This document shows, one piece after another, positions 8,130 through 17,963 of a stretch of 64,000 nucleotides of DNA; positions within the stretch are counted from its first letter, which is position 1; the number at the start of each line of letters is the position of its first letter. The position numbers and the translations under genes were made by a program. A model generated the notes under the pieces. That model ran no database searches. It saw only the letters and a list, made by a program, of their open reading frames with translations, and was not told where the DNA came from. Origin of the DNA: Fodinibius roseus (GTDB taxonomy: Bacteria > Bacteroidota > Rhodothermia > Balneolales > Balneolaceae); the NCBI RefSeq assembly GCF_900129315.1, contig NZ_FQUS01000009.1, positions 1 to 64,000 on the forward strand. Direction: 5' to 3'.

Positions 8130-8549
8130 ATGGATATGGCGAATATTAATTTTCTGGCCGTTATTGTAGCAACGCTTTCGGCTTTCATGGTGGGAGCACT
8201 GTGGTATGGACCGCTGTTCGGGCAGGCATGGCTTTCGGCTGTAGGAATGACGGAGGATGATGTCGAAAAAGGAAATAAAGCCAAACTATTTGGCCTGGCT
8301 TTTCTCTTTGAACTCATCATGGCCTTTAACCTGGCGATGTTTTTAACCGGATCGCCGGAAGCCGCAGAACAGATGACGGCCGGAACGGGGGCTTTTTATG
8401 GATTCTTAACCGGATTTGGCTGGATATTTTTTGCGTTGGCGGTTAACAGCCTGTATGAAGGAAAGTCGTGGACCTATATTTTTATCAACGGAGGGTATTG
8501 GACCGTAACTTTTACCGTGATGGGACTGATCTTGGGTGCCTGGATCTGA
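8130..8549 (+). CDS. DUF1761 integral membrane protein
   Basis: A 139-residue protein with about four transmembrane helices. The first helix contains FMVGALWYGPLFGQAWL, the hallmark of DUF1761, followed by a short polar loop with GMTEDDVEKGNK. The other helices are near residues 55-75, 85-108 and 118-138. Function is unknown for the family. It stands alone between the divergent deoC spacer and nfo, 161 bases upstream of the latter. Confidence 0.8.
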   Translation: MDMANINFLAVIVATLSAFMVGALWYGPLFGQAWLSAVGMTEDDVEKGNKAKLFGLAFLFELIMAFNLAMFLTGSPEAAEQMTAGTGAFYGFLTGFGWIFFALAVNSLYEGKSWTYIFINGGYWTVTFTVMGLILGAWI

Positions 8550-8710
8550 ATACGTTTAGTTAATCCCGCGCTTCGGGCTTTGAATTTATGCTGAGGATCG
8601 GTATCGTTGCCAATATGTTCAGGGATAATCATTTCTGCCTGATCTTTTCGTATTTTAGTGCTTTAATGACTACCTTTTGGGCTATTTCAAATTAAGATTA
8701 TCTGATGCAT

Positions 8711-9556
8711 ATGAAGTATATCGGAGCGCATGTAAGTGCAGCCGGCGGCGTGGAAAATGCCCCGGAGCGAGCACATGAAATCGGAGCGACGGCTTTCGCC
8801 CTATTTACGAAGAATCAGCTTCGATGGGAGGGCCCCCCGCTCACCCGGGAAAACATCGAGGGATTTAAGAAAAATTGCGAAAAATATGGTTATTCCATGG
8901 ATCAGGTGATGCCCCACGACAGCTACCTGATTAATCTGGGTCATCCGGACCGGAACAAACTCCAAAAGTCACGCAACGCCTTTCTCGATGAGATGCAGCG
9001 GTGCGAGCAGTTGGGGATCCGCTTGCTCAACTTTCACCCGGGCAGCCATCTCAATAAGATCAGCGTGGAGGGGTGCCTTAAGCGCAATGCCGAATCGATA
9101 AATTGGACCCTGGATCGGACGGAAGGCGTGACCGCTGTTATTGAAACAACGGCGGGACAGGGGACCAATACGGGCTTTTGTTTTGAGCATTTGGCAGCTA
9201 TTATCGAGGAGGTGGAGGACCAGAGCCGGGTAGGCGTTTGTATCGATACCTGTCACGCCTACGCTGCGGGCTACGATTTGTCAACGGAAGAGGGTTTCCG
9301 GCGCACCTTTGAAAAATTCGAAGAGACCGTAGGACTTGAATACCTGAAAGGGATCCATCTCAACGACTCAAAAAAGGAGCTGGGCAGCCGGGTTGACCGG
9401 CATGATAATATAGGGGAGGGAAAGATTGGGCTGGGAGGGTTTAAAATGATTATGCAGGATCAGCGTCTGAGTGATATCCCGATGATCCTGGAGACCCCGA
9501 ATACCGAGCGCTGGCCGGAAGAAATTGAGATGCTTCGGACATTTGCCCGTCCATAA
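8711..9556 (+). CDS. nfo: Deoxyribonuclease IV (AP endonuclease, Nfo family)
   Basis: A 281-residue TIM-barrel enzyme that cleaves DNA 5' to abasic sites and trims damaged 3' ends in base excision repair. Zinc-ligand motifs are all present: GAHVSAAGG at the start, FHPGSH near residue 107, [45 protein letters not shown] split over two motifs, and ILETPN at the end. I chose the ATG that gives MKYIGAH, as in homologues; an ATG two codons earlier (8705) is also possible. Confidence 0.96.
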   Translation: MKYIGAHVSAAGGVENAPERAHEIGATAFALFTKNQLRWEGPPLTRENIEGFKKNCEKYGYSMDQVMPHDSYLINLGHPDRNKLQKSRNAFLDEMQRCEQLGIRLLNFHPGSHLNKISVEGCLKRNAESINWTLDRTEGVTAVIETTAGQGTNTGFCFEHLAAIIEEVEDQSRVGVCIDTCHAYAAGYDLSTEEGFRRTFEKFEETVGLEYLKGIHLNDSKKELGSRVDRHDNIGEGKIGLGGFKMIMQDQRLSDIPMILETPNTERWPEEIEMLRTFARP

Positions 9557-9579
9557 CGCTCACGGTTCGACTTTCTTCA

Positions 9580-10425
9580 TTAGTCGGAGTTCTCTTCGGT
9601 AAGGTAAATGCCATCCTCACGGATATCGATGATATCTTCACGATACAGCAACCCAATAGCTTTTTTGAACGTTTTCTTACTCATCTTTAACCGCTCTCTG
9701 ATCTCACCGGGATCGCTCTTGTCATGCAGGTCCAGACAGCCGCCCGATTTTTTGAGGCGATGCAGTATGAGGTCGGCCCGTGACTGCACTTTATCATATC
9801 CGATGGGACGAAGGGTAACATCAATTTTATGGTCTGCTCGGATCTGCTTGATATAGCCGGTCGTTTTATCCCCGTGGGAGACCTCGTCAAAAAACTCGTT
9901 GTGGTATATGAGTCCCCGGTGCTTCCCGTTGATTGCTACATTATATCCCAGATCTGTTTTGTCCAGGATCCAAAGATCAACTTTTTCCATCTCTTCCACG
10001 CTGAGCGTTGTGTTATCCAAAAAGCGGTCGATCTTCATGCTGGCGACCAGCCGGTCGGTTTCTTCATCCAGGTACAGGTAGACCAGGCAGGAGTTCCCCT
10101 CCCGCAGCTTAATCGTCTGTTCACTGTGGGGCAGAAAGAGATCTTTATCGAGTCCCCAGTCCAAAAAAGCCCCATGCCGGGTTATATCCTTTACGGTTAG
10201 GAGTGCTATCCGGTTCAGGGTTATCTTCGGATCCTGCATGGTGGCTGTGATTCGTTCTTCCCCATCCTTGTAAATAAAGACCCGGGCGTTTTCTCCCTTC
10301 TGAAGCTCCCGGGAAGCCAGGTTTCCGGGGAGCAGTACTTCAGCTCCCTTATCTTCCTTGAGGATATAGCCGTGATCAGTTTCACGGGCCACGCTTAGTG
10401 TCTGATACGTTCCTAATGTTAGCAT
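9580..10425 (-). CDS. CvfB/YitL-like S1-domain RNA-binding protein
   Basis: A 281-residue protein with successive S1-like beta-barrel domains (about residues 1-65, 66-140 and 145-210) and a C-terminal winged-helix (about 215-275, DPGEIRERLKMSKKTFKKAIGLLYR). This is the CvfB/YitL layout; the Staphylococcus member binds RNA and affects virulence gene expression. HGAFLDWGLDKDLFLPHSEQ is the most family-like stretch. It ends convergently with nfo, 23 bases apart. The target RNAs are unknown. Confidence 0.88.
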   Translation of the reverse strand: MLTLGTYQTLSVARETDHGYILKEDKGAEVLLPGNLASRELQKGENARVFIYKDGEERITATMQDPKITLNRIALLTVKDITRHGAFLDWGLDKDLFLPHSEQTIKLREGNSCLVYLYLDEETDRLVASMKIDRFLDNTTLSVEEMEKVDLWILDKTDLGYNVAINGKHRGLIYHNEFFDEVSHGDKTTGYIKQIRADHKIDVTLRPIGYDKVQSRADLILHRLKKSGGCLDLHDKSDPGEIRERLKMSKKTFKKAIGLLYREDIIDIREDGIYLTEENSD

Positions 10426-10613
10426 ATAAATAAATAGATTGTAAAACAGTTTGTATTAAATACCGATGTGTTTGGAAAATATATCCAAAATATAAAGCCT
10501 GTTCGCACTTTAACAGGTGAGAAAGACTGAAAATGTGTACCTTTGGCAGACCCGATGTAATGAAGAACAGGAGCCGGACGGGATACACAATTCAGGGTAA
10601 ACGATAAAACATG

Positions 10614-10952
10614 CTATCTGTCATCGGCTTTAAAGAGGATGGTCACCAATAAAACACTGTCCGTCTTGGCATAGAGCGCATGCGGTTGATTATGGCTCAG
10701 ATAAAGCCAGTCGTTTTCCGTTAATTCTCTTGCTTCCCCTTCCACCTGGAAGATAACATGTCCCTTTAGACACTGTACGGATACTTCACCTTCCACGCTG
10801 TGCTCCATAATGTCTTTCCCTCGTGGCAAGACCATACGGATAACCTCCATATCATCCGTCTTGACCAGTGCAAAAGTAGAATCTCCCGGCATACCATCTC
10901 TCAGTGTACTCAAATTAATTACTTCGCCCGATTGTACATGACCCTGGTTCAT
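10614..10952 (-). CDS. Small cupin-domain protein
   Basis: A 112-residue single-domain cupin. Cupin motif 1 is represented by the stretch around MEHSVEGEVSVQCLKG and motif 2 by NDWLYLSHNQPHALYA. The first motif has one histidine and two glutamates, enough for metal binding, although the usual HxH is reduced. The ATG is preceded by TACCGGAGGAAAAAATT, a good Shine-Dalgarno site. The function cannot be predicted; small cupins often detoxify reactive compounds or act as sensors. Confidence 0.75.
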   Translation of the reverse strand: MNQGHVQSGEVINLSTLRDGMPGDSTFALVKTDDMEVIRMVLPRGKDIMEHSVEGEVSVQCLKGHVIFQVEGEARELTENDWLYLSHNQPHALYAKTDSVLLVTILFKADDR

Positions 10953-11191
10953 AATTTTTTCCTCCGGTAGTTATGCAATGCGATTTGTTATGGATGACTG
11001 GGTAAGTTAACATTGCCAGAGCAATTTTCAAGATGTTGACCGGCTGATTTTTGTAACGGTATTTCCAACCGTCAACTCTGCCTGCCCCGCAGGATGGAAG
11101 GGCATGCAAGACGTACAATTCCCGCCCGAAAGAAATATTGTAATGAGCTACATCAAATTAACGGTGGGAATCGTCGGTGAATCAAAGCATT

Positions 11192-11250
11192 CCTAAATAA
11201 AAATCCCCTCCCAACCGGTTCAGATGTGCGGAGGGTCGGGAGGGGGGAGG
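11192..11250 (-). terminator. Rho-independent terminator of the small membrane-protein genes
   Basis: On the minus strand a stem GGGAGGGG/CCCCTCCC (arms at 11238-11245 and 11206-11213) is followed by a T-rich tract ATTTTTATTTAGG. It lies downstream of the DUF1328 gene that ends at 11419. Confidence 0.6.
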
Positions 11251-11418
11251 TCTTAAGCACGTTCAAGGGTCCTGGAACTTCAAAGCTACTATAAAAAAGA
11301 GGGCGCCCTGAATTTAGTAGATTTGTCTCGTAAACCTATAACTAAATCCAGAGACATCCTCTCGGCTAAATTTAGCATGGTCAACAGAGCATCAGGCTCT
11401 GTGTTGCATACTTCAGAC

Positions 11419-11583
11419 TCAAGGCCTTCTGAAACCCCCGAAGAATAGCGAAATGACGAATAGCACTAAAAAAATATAGAATAATATTTGTGCAATATCG
11501 GCTGCGCCCTCTGCGACGCCTCCAAACCCGAAAATGGCTGCTATTATTGCGATAATTAAAAATGTTACGGCCCATCTAAGCAT
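11419..11583 (-). CDS. DUF1328 (YtjA-family) small membrane protein
   Basis: A 54-residue protein beginning [20 protein letters not shown], continuing [18 protein letters not shown] and ending in FGGFRRP. This matches the DUF1328/YtjA family of two-helix inner-membrane proteins: start MLRWA, central GFGGVA-A-IA-IL, and a basic end. Homologues are stress-associated but have no known activity. It is followed (in gene order, upstream on the minus strand) by another two-helix protein, 24 bases away, so the pair is likely cotranscribed. Confidence 0.88.
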   Translation of the reverse strand: MLRWAVTFLIIAIIAAIFGFGGVAEGAADIAQILFYIFLVLFVISLFFGGFRRP

Positions 11584-11607
11584 AAGTTATCCTCGTTTAT
11601 TCGTTTA

Positions 11608-11805
11608 TTATTTAGTAATACGAGCTATCAGGAGGCCTATGATCAGGACAACAAGTGATATGATCATGGGCACCGGATCCCCTTTTGATACGGCGATATC
11701 GAGTCCAAAAACTCCAAAAGATTCGGAATTGTTGATATAGGTGATACCCGTATAAATGAGGGCGATTAATCCCCCCACAGAGATTATATATCCTAATAGT
11801 TTCAT
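11608..11805 (-). CDS. Two-helix small membrane protein (DUF3185-like)
   Basis: A 65-residue protein with helices near residues 3-19 (LLGYIISVGGLIALIYTG) and 43-62 (PMIISLVVLIIGLLIA), and a short loop with VFGLDIAVSKGD. Length and layout recall DUF3185-like proteins, but the match is weak. I chose the ATG at 11805, because the open frame further upstream lacks membrane character. It lies 24 bases before the DUF1328 gene and probably shares its terminator. Confidence 0.65.
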   Translation of the reverse strand: MKLLGYIISVGGLIALIYTGITYINNSESFGVFGLDIAVSKGDPVPMIISLVVLIIGLLIARITK

Positions 11806-11945
11806 ATATGATGGTGGTTTTTGATAAAAATATTCTAATGCATTTGGATTATTCTGAGAGCGGAAGGAGCACGTCCCTGGCTCACCCTTTAACCACTCCA
11901 CAGTCAATAGTATCTTTGTGAGGTATGTGAATTAATATTGGTCGG

Positions 11946-12509
11946 TCACATATCCATGCCGGAGGAGGTAATTTGTCCGCGGATTTCCCCGGGCTTGTTT
12001 TCGGTGGAATGTACATTAATATAGAGGCTGTCTGCCATTAGCGCCGACCGGTGATCATCTTCCAGCAGGTAGGATGCATCCCAGGAGCCAGAGGTTTTAT
12101 CATTTCCCACCTCAGGTTCAAGCGTTATAATTGGGTCGCCGTTCTCACCTTCCGCTCCTTTATGGATGTGTGAAGCCGTGTATTCGGAGCCCAGATCAGA
12201 AAATTCGCCTTCGACATGAATACTGTCGCCTTTTAACGTAACCGTGGCACTGCCACTGGCGTCGGTTGTAACTTCCGGCACTTCGTTCGAGCCCTCGAGA
12301 GAAACCTCGAATGACTGTTCCTGACCCCTGTTAGTATCATAGTCCTCATTATAAGCCCGATCCGGCTGAGATTGGGGTGTTTCGTTCATCTCAGTATTTT
12401 CCATATCTGGATCGCTGTCTCTATCGCCACAACCCGTTATTAGACCGATACTCAGGGTGAAGATGAGAATTCCCATTACATAAGCTTTAATTGACTGGTG
12501 ATGTTTCAT
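11946..12509 (-). CDS. CHRD-domain lipoprotein
   Basis: A 187-residue lipoprotein. The leader ends in a lipobox SIGLITGC, followed by an acidic, Asn/Asp-rich linker, then a CHRD domain (about 75-185: FEVSLEGSNEVPEVTTDASG, HIHKGAEGENGDPI, YINVHSTENKPGEIRGQI). CHRD domains occur in eukaryotic chordin and in many bacterial exported proteins, where their role is unknown. The ATG at 12509 is preceded by AGAGGTG at good spacing, so I prefer it to the in-frame start eight codons upstream. A broken paralogue lies at 27074-27487. Confidence 0.87.
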   Translation of the reverse strand: MKHHQSIKAYVMGILIFTLSIGLITGCGDRDSDPDMENTEMNETPQSQPDRAYNEDYDTNRGQEQSFEVSLEGSNEVPEVTTDASGSATVTLKGDSIHVEGEFSDLGSEYTASHIHKGAEGENGDPIITLEPEVGNDKTSGSWDASYLLEDDHRSALMADSLYINVHSTENKPGEIRGQITSSGMDM

Positions 12510-12679
12510 ATTAACACCTCTGTGAATTAACATTAACCTTTGTACTGTTATCGTTTCCTGTCGGCTTTTCTTTTACCGGATGTGATGCTGTTATCCGGAC
12601 CCGGGACAGAGTTATACGGTATAGGATATGCTACCGGATTCAGCGCCATAATGGCCAATCGAACTCCTGAATCTGAATG

Positions 12680-13045
12680 TTAAAGTTTAGGATTAACCGT
12701 CCTGCGCTCATAACCGTAATAATCATACACTGAGTTTAAAAACTCATCGGTGGGCTGCATCGGCCAGTTATCTTTGTCAAAACCGGGCGCCTCTTTCAGG
12801 GTTTCTTTATCGATATCTATTTTAATAAGCTCTTCTTCTTTTTCACTGAAAATGAGAGCTTCCATAGGGATAGCGAAATAGTCGTCGCCCATGCCCATGA
12901 ATCCCCCGAACGAAAGAACGGTGTAGAGAACCTGACCGTTTTCCAGGTCAATCATAAGATCTTTGATATTGCCGATATCTTCGCCCTGGAGATTTTGTAC
13001 ATTAGTGCCGGTAATGGAAGTTGCCGATAGATTGCGCGGTTTCAT
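12680..13045 (-). CDS. PRC-barrel domain protein
   Basis: A 121-residue cytoplasmic protein. Residues about 5-75 form a PRC barrel (ITGTNVQNLQGEDIGNIKDL, then VLYTVLSFGGFMGMGDDYFA), a fold found in photosynthetic reaction-centre H subunits, RimM and many stress proteins. The C-terminal quarter is acidic and ends in a Tyr-rich segment. Such genes often sit among osmotic or general stress genes, as here. The partner or ligand is unknown. Confidence 0.87.
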   Translation of the reverse strand: MKPRNLSATSITGTNVQNLQGEDIGNIKDLMIDLENGQVLYTVLSFGGFMGMGDDYFAIPMEALIFSEKEEELIKIDIDKETLKEAPGFDKDNWPMQPTDEFLNSVYDYYGYERRTVNPKL

Positions 13046-13578
13046 ATATATTTAGATTACGTTTGAGTTTATGTTTTTTCGATGAATATCTTTTCATCGA
13101 TCAAGTACCTCTTCTGCTATAACCAATCTGCTGAATAGGCAGAGGAACACAAATAGTGATTCGTGTGATCTTTCTGTAGTAGCTTTTACTACCTTCGGGA
13201 TAAGTCTTACAATCGGTATTAGCAGGTTGTCGTACAGAAATGTCCGCTTGGACCTCTCTTGCAGAAGAACTTGCAAAACCAGCCTTCTGCCCGGTCCTGC
13301 TGTTGCCGGTCCAATGAAGTTTTCCAGGGTGGGCAGAAGGCTTCGATTATAACCTTCCTCCGGCTTGAACTCGAAAACTCCTTGTTTTCAAGCCCTCATT
13401 TAGTGTATACCGGGTATTAAATTTTAAAACCGAGAGAAAGACGGTTTTCTGGACGGTAGATTAGATATAGCTGAAAAGTCGTTATAGTTGCCACAAAAAG
13501 ACCACAAAGCGTACTACAATATCTCTCTGTGAGAGCATATACATTACTTTTTAATTCTAATAATAGCATTAAATCGTT
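13046..13578. other. Intergenic stretch with a long perfect inverted repeat
   Basis: No convincing gene was found in these 533 bases. The only structure is a perfect 12-base inverted repeat, AGCCTTCTGCCC at 13281-13292 and GGGCAGAAGGCT at 13331-13342, separated by 38 bases. There is no adjoining T-tract, so it is not a standard terminator. Confidence 0.5.
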
Positions 13579-13827
13579 ATGCCGAAAGACAGCTCAAATC
13601 GAATAAAAGATGAAGAAAAATATGAAGAGCTCAGGGATCAAGGCATGAGCAAGGAGAAAGCGGCCCGTATCGCCAATGCCGACGATGCCTCCGAAAAGGG
13701 CGGTAAACATCAAAAGTACGAGAAGTGGACCAAAGATGAATTATACGACAAAGCCGAAGAAGTAGGAATCGAAGGCCGCTCTAAGATGGACAAGGAGGAG
13801 CTGATCAAGGCGCTTAGGAATCATTGA
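13579..13827 (+). CDS. Small charged protein with a Rho-N/SAP-like C-terminal module
   Basis: An 82-residue, highly charged protein. The N-terminal half (KDEEKYEELRDQGMSKEKAA, then RIANADD) matches small DUF7218-like proteins often annotated as Rho termination factor N-terminal proteins. The last 36 residues (KWTKDELYDKAEEVGIEGRS, then KMDKEELIKALRNH) form a helix-extended-helix of Rho-N/SAP type, which usually binds nucleic acids. The same module ends the YtxH protein at 29792. Function is unknown; the setting suggests stress induction. Confidence 0.75.
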   Translation: MPKDSSNRIKDEEKYEELRDQGMSKEKAARIANADDASEKGGKHQKYEKWTKDELYDKAEEVGIEGRSKMDKEELIKALRNH

Positions 13828-13925
13828 GTAGAGGGCTTGTATTAACAATATTGCGTTTAATTCCCATAGATAAATATTCTAACCCTTAATTATTTTTCCC
13901 TAACTTTAATCTAAAAAATAACACT

Positions 13926-14129
13926 ATGTCTATAGCAAAAGTAATAGAGATCTTAGCTGAAGGAGAAACCATAGAAGAAGCCTTTGAAAATGCCGTGGCC
14001 GAAGCCTCGCAAACTGTTGATTCAATACAGTCCGTATGGATGAAGGACATACAGGCCAAGGTAGAAGACGAAGAGATCCAGTTTTATCGTGTTACGGCAA
14101 AGGTCACCTTTGCAATAAATAAATCATAA
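13926..14129 (+). CDS. Dodecin-family flavin-binding protein
   Basis: A 67-residue protein with the dodecin beta-alpha-beta-beta pattern: AKVIEILAEGETIEEAFENA, then a helix, then VWMKDIQAKVEDEEIQFYRV and a final strand VTAKVTFAI. Dodecins assemble as dodecamers that store or buffer flavins (or coenzyme A). The central Trp in SVWMKD is the residue that stacks on the flavin in archaeal members. It stands alone between spacers in the stress-gene region. Confidence 0.88.
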   Translation: MSIAKVIEILAEGETIEEAFENAVAEASQTVDSIQSVWMKDIQAKVEDEEIQFYRVTAKVTFAINKS

Positions 14130-14838
14130 TTTCTTTATCAGCTTATAAAGGTTTGTCATTTGAGTCGGCATAAATATTACTCCTGTTTGCCGGATGTTCG
14201 AGCACATTCCTGCGGATATGCTATGCTGTCTGCTGGACATATAGACGAATTTCCCGATCTGGAATACGGATTAAATATTTCCTGTGATTACGAGAACATA
14301 TATCCTGAAAGCATTGAAAGTAGGGCTTCACCTGTGCTCTTTTTTATATATGACCTCGTACACGTTTAACGATGTAGCTAAATTTGGAACATGGTTATCA
14401 TATAATGATTTACGCTGTGAATAATGCGGTTCTCATACATTTAACCTGTATGGTAAAGGCCGCATTCTTCCTGCCAAAGTAATTTATTTACATACTGTAG
14501 GCATACCTGTGACAGGAGGTAAGCCTGTGGGAGGCTGAAAAAAATATAAACACAAGCAAAGCGTGTACCGGATCTGAAATGTAGATAAGGACGAATGTAT
14601 CATAAAAAATGTTATTGTTTCTATAAACAGATTTTTGTAGAGTCATAGAAGGTTAATATCCGGCCGCCCGCAAAACAGGTAGCTTTTTTAAGAAAAGAAT
14701 TGATAAGCACCCCGAGGGTGAGAAGAGCAGGGTTTGTATTTGAATACAGTGCATGTAATGTATAACAATCATGGCAAAAGCTATTATGAGTACCGTTTGT
14801 ATTTAACTTTGGGTCATTAGCATCAGGTGATGCTTATT
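14130..14838. other. Long intergenic stretch upstream of the hybrid kinase
   Basis: No supported gene was found in these 700 bases; short open frames here lack codon structure and homology. A hairpin is visible at 14499-14526 (AGGC-a-TACC ... GGTA-a-GCCT) but without a T-tract. The promoter of the kinase gene must lie here but I cannot place it. Confidence 0.4.
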
Positions 14839-17745
14839 ATGAGTGATAACTCGCATATATGGTTAGAAAACGGGGGGGAGATGGGGATACGCCTCCGTAA
14901 AAAGAAATGGGATAAGACTCCTCTGGGCCGCACAGAACAATGGCCCTCGTCGTTGCGGGAAGTAGTCACCGTAATAATGGGAACACAATTGCCAGCTATG
15001 ATTTTCTGGGGAAAAAATCTAAGTCTGGTCTATAATGACGGTTGCATCCCGTTGTTGGGAGGAAGATCTGATCTGCTTGGGCGGCCGTTTCTTAAAAATG
15101 GTCCCGATATTAGCGAGAGAGTTGAACCGTATGTAAAAAAAGCTCTTTCGGGAGAATCCTGCCGTATGCATGATGTAGCATTATCATCCGTATCAGATAA
15201 GCAACCGGATCAGGTCTGGATTGATCTCTATTTCAGTCCCCTGCGAGACGACAGCACCGAGATTAAAGGGGTCTTATGTTTCTGTGTTAACAAGACTGAG
15301 GAGGTAAGGCGCCAACAGGCCCTGAGTAAATCGAAAGAACGTTACCAGTCACTTTTCAACTCGCTGGATGAAGGTTTTTGCGTAATCAAAATACTGTTTG
15401 ATGAACACAAAAGGCCGGTTGACTATATTTTTTTGGAAACCAATCCAGCTTTTGAGAAACAGTCCGGTATCGAGAACGCAACCGGGAAAAGAAGGCGCGA
15501 AATATATCCGGAGCTTGATAAAGACTGGTATGAAATTCTCGGTAATGTTGCCTTAAAGCAGGAGTCGATTCGTTTTCAAAGGACTGCCAAAGCCTCCGAT
15601 CATTTCTATGATGTATATGCCTTTCCCCTGGATGGGGCAGAAAGTGAAAAAGTAGCTATTCTATTCCGGAATATTTCAAAGCGCAGAGACACTGAACAGG
15701 CGCTGCATGAGTCCGAGAAGCACCTGCGGTTAGCTACGAAGGCTGCCGACATGCATTTATGTGAGGTTGACTTAAGTAAAGGGACGCTCAAGTGGACCAA
15801 TAACATAGAGCATAATGTTGGTTTTCCTATGCCTGAGTCGCTGGCTGAAGCCCGGGATTTATTACATCCCGGGGATGAGGATGAAGTAATGGAGGTATTT
15901 GAGCAGGTAATAGCACACCAAAGCGATTTTGAAATTGAATATAGAGTTATTGATCCGACAACGGATAAAGAAATATGGGTATACTCTGCCGGTGCGACTG
16001 TAGCTGATGCAAGCGGCGAATACACCCGTATCGTTGGGGTGACAAAGAACATTACAGAGCGAAAAATTGCCGAGCTGCGGGAGCGATTTCTTACCAGGTT
16101 GGGTAATAAATTGCAGAAAGTCGGCGACCCGGACAAGATTATGGAAACAACGGTCGAACTGCTTGGCAAGCACCTTAACGTCGATCGTTGTACGTATGCA
16201 GAAGTAGAGGCAGATGAAAATCATCTCCTCATCATGGGGAATTACACCCGCAACGGGATGCCGGAAATGGGAAGTGAAGGAGTGATGTCTGCCTTTGGAG
16301 AGAAAGCTCTTTATTTGATGCGCAGTAACAGGTCTTTTATTGTTAATAACATAAGAAAGGATGACAGGATTACTTCAGAGGATGAAGTTGCTTACCGGCA
16401 GAATCAGATTGAATCGTTGATTGCTGTCCCTTTGCATAAAGACGGAAAATTTGTAGCCAAAGTGGCTGCCCACCAGCGAAATCCAAGAGAATGGATGCCT
16501 GGGGAGGTTGAAGTGGTAAAAGCGGTTACCCAGGATTGTTGGGAAGCTGTAGAACGGGCCCGGCTTACTCGTAAACTCCAAAGAATGAATAAAACACTCG
16601 AAGAACGGGTAGAAAAACGGACAAAAGCATTAAAAGTCTATCAAAATCAACTGCGTTCACTGGCATCGGAGTTGAATAAAGCTGAAGAACGTGAGCGGCA
16701 GCGTTTAGCTTCGGAGTTGCATAATAATCTGGGACAAATGCTTGCTATAGGTAAAATGCGACTTGATACGCTGAGTACCATACATTTGCCCGAAGAAACG
16801 ATCGATGAGATAACAGGATTGACAGAGCTCCTGAACGATGCCCTTAATTATACGCGTGAATTGATGTCGGACCTAAAACCTCCACCGGCTCTCGATAAAG
16901 AGAATTTTAACGAAGTTTTGATCTGGGTAGCCAATAAGATGGAGAAACACGGGCTGGAGGTGAACCTTGAAATAGGAGATGATCCGAGACCACTCAGCGA
17001 AGAAGTCCGAACTACCCTTCGCCGCTGTGTACGAGAATTATTTTTTAATGTTATTAAGCATGCCGGTGTAAATGAAGCCCGTGTAATTACATCCTACCAT
17101 GAGAAGGAGATTCAGGTTACTGTGGAAGATGAAGGCCGGGGATTTCGCATGGAGGAGGAGAATCCAACCCCTACGGAAGAAGGAGGCTTTGGCCTTTTTA
17201 ATATCCGGGAACGAATGAATTGGCTGGGAGGGAGGCTTAAGATTATCTCCACACCGGGAGAGGGCACGACCGCTACGCTCTATGCTCCTTTAAAAGAAGA
17301 ATTTAAATTTGCAGCTACAGGTGATAAGGCTAAAGAGGTAAGTACCGGTCCGGCCAAAGCAGGTGCTCAAAAGGAATTATGGAAAAAAATAAAAGTGCTT
17401 CTGGTTGATGATCACGAAATGATGCGGAAAGGACTTAGAAAACTGATTGAAGAGCAGAAGGATCTCACCATAGTAGCAGAAGCATCAGGAGGCGGGGAGG
17501 CCGTAGCATTAGCAACACAACATGCTCCGGATGTGATCGTCATGGATGTAAACCTCCCCGATATGGATGGTATCGAAGCCACCCAGAAAATTGCTGTTGC
17601 AAGTCCGGATATAGCTGTCATTGGATTATCACTTTATGACAATGAAGAGGTGGCGAGGGATATGAAAAATGCCGGAGCCTCTTCGTACCTGACCAAAACA
17701 GAGGCTTTTGAGTCTTTATGTGCAACCATACGGAAAGTTGTCTAA
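14839..17745 (+). CDS. Cytoplasmic hybrid histidine kinase: PAS-PAS-PAS-GAF-HisKA_3-HATPase-REC
   Basis: A 968-residue soluble kinase without membrane segments. In order: an N-terminal PAS-like region (about 1-155, starting WDKTPLGRTEQWPSSL as in many phytochrome-like kinases), PAS domains near 160-275 and 285-405, and a GAF domain near 415-575. A coiled coil precedes a NarX/DesK-type HisKA_3 dimerisation helix with phospho-acceptor His628 in SELHNNLGQML. Next come an HATPase (GGFGLFNIRERM near 790) and a C-terminal NarL-like receiver with Asp903 in VIVMDVNLPDMDG. No output domain follows, so phosphate must pass on or the receiver modulates the kinase. The ATG at 14839 is chosen; GTG at 14827 is possible. 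Confidence 0.9.
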   Translation: MSDNSHIWLENGGEMGIRLRKKKWDKTPLGRTEQWPSSLREVVTVIMGTQLPAMIFWGKNLSLVYNDGCIPLLGGRSDLLGRPFLKNGPDISERVEPYVKKALSGESCRMHDVALSSVSDKQPDQVWIDLYFSPLRDDSTEIKGVLCFCVNKTEEVRRQQALSKSKERYQSLFNSLDEGFCVIKILFDEHKRPVDYIFLETNPAFEKQSGIENATGKRRREIYPELDKDWYEILGNVALKQESIRFQRTAKASDHFYDVYAFPLDGAESEKVAILFRNISKRRDTEQALHESEKHLRLATKAADMHLCEVDLSKGTLKWTNNIEHNVGFPMPESLAEARDLLHPGDEDEVMEVFEQVIAHQSDFEIEYRVIDPTTDKEIWVYSAGATVADASGEYTRIVGVTKNITERKIAELRERFLTRLGNKLQKVGDPDKIMETTVELLGKHLNVDRCTYAEVEADENHLLIMGNYTRNGMPEMGSEGVMSAFGEKALYLMRSNRSFIVNNIRKDDRITSEDEVAYRQNQIESLIAVPLHKDGKFVAKVAAHQRNPREWMPGEVEVVKAVTQDCWEAVERARLTRKLQRMNKTLEERVEKRTKALKVYQNQLRSLASELNKAEERERQRLASELHNNLGQMLAIGKMRLDTLSTIHLPEETIDEITGLTELLNDALNYTRELMSDLKPPPALDKENFNEVLIWVANKMEKHGLEVNLEIGDDPRPLSEEVRTTLRRCVRELFFNVIKHAGVNEARVITSYHEKEIQVTVEDEGRGFRMEEENPTPTEEGGFGLFNIRERMNWLGGRLKIISTPGEGTTATLYAPLKEEFKFAATGDKAKEVSTGPAKAGAQKELWKKIKVLLVDDHEMMRKGLRKLIEEQKDLTIVAEASGGGEAVALATQHAPDVIVMDVNLPDMDGIEATQKIAVASPDIAVIGLSLYDNEEVARDMKNAGASSYLTKTEAFESLCATIRKVV

Positions 17746-17963
17746 GGTAGGGAGAAATAAGAAGGGAAGCGGATAGATATATACTCCTTCAAACATTCAG
17801 GCCCATATTCAGGAAAAAGTTTAAGTCGGTAATTATGGTTGCTTGTCATTATAAAGCATTAAAGCTGATCAAATAGTCCTATGTTAAAACTAAAATGAAG
17901 TTAGGTGAAGTAGTCACGATGAAATCTGACAGTTTAGTTAGGGTATGAGTATCGAATCGTAAC

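Noticed and set aside
14160-14369. A 69-codon frame with a non-ATG start in the kinase leader
   Set aside because: It has a TTG start, no recognisable motif and no ribosome-binding site.
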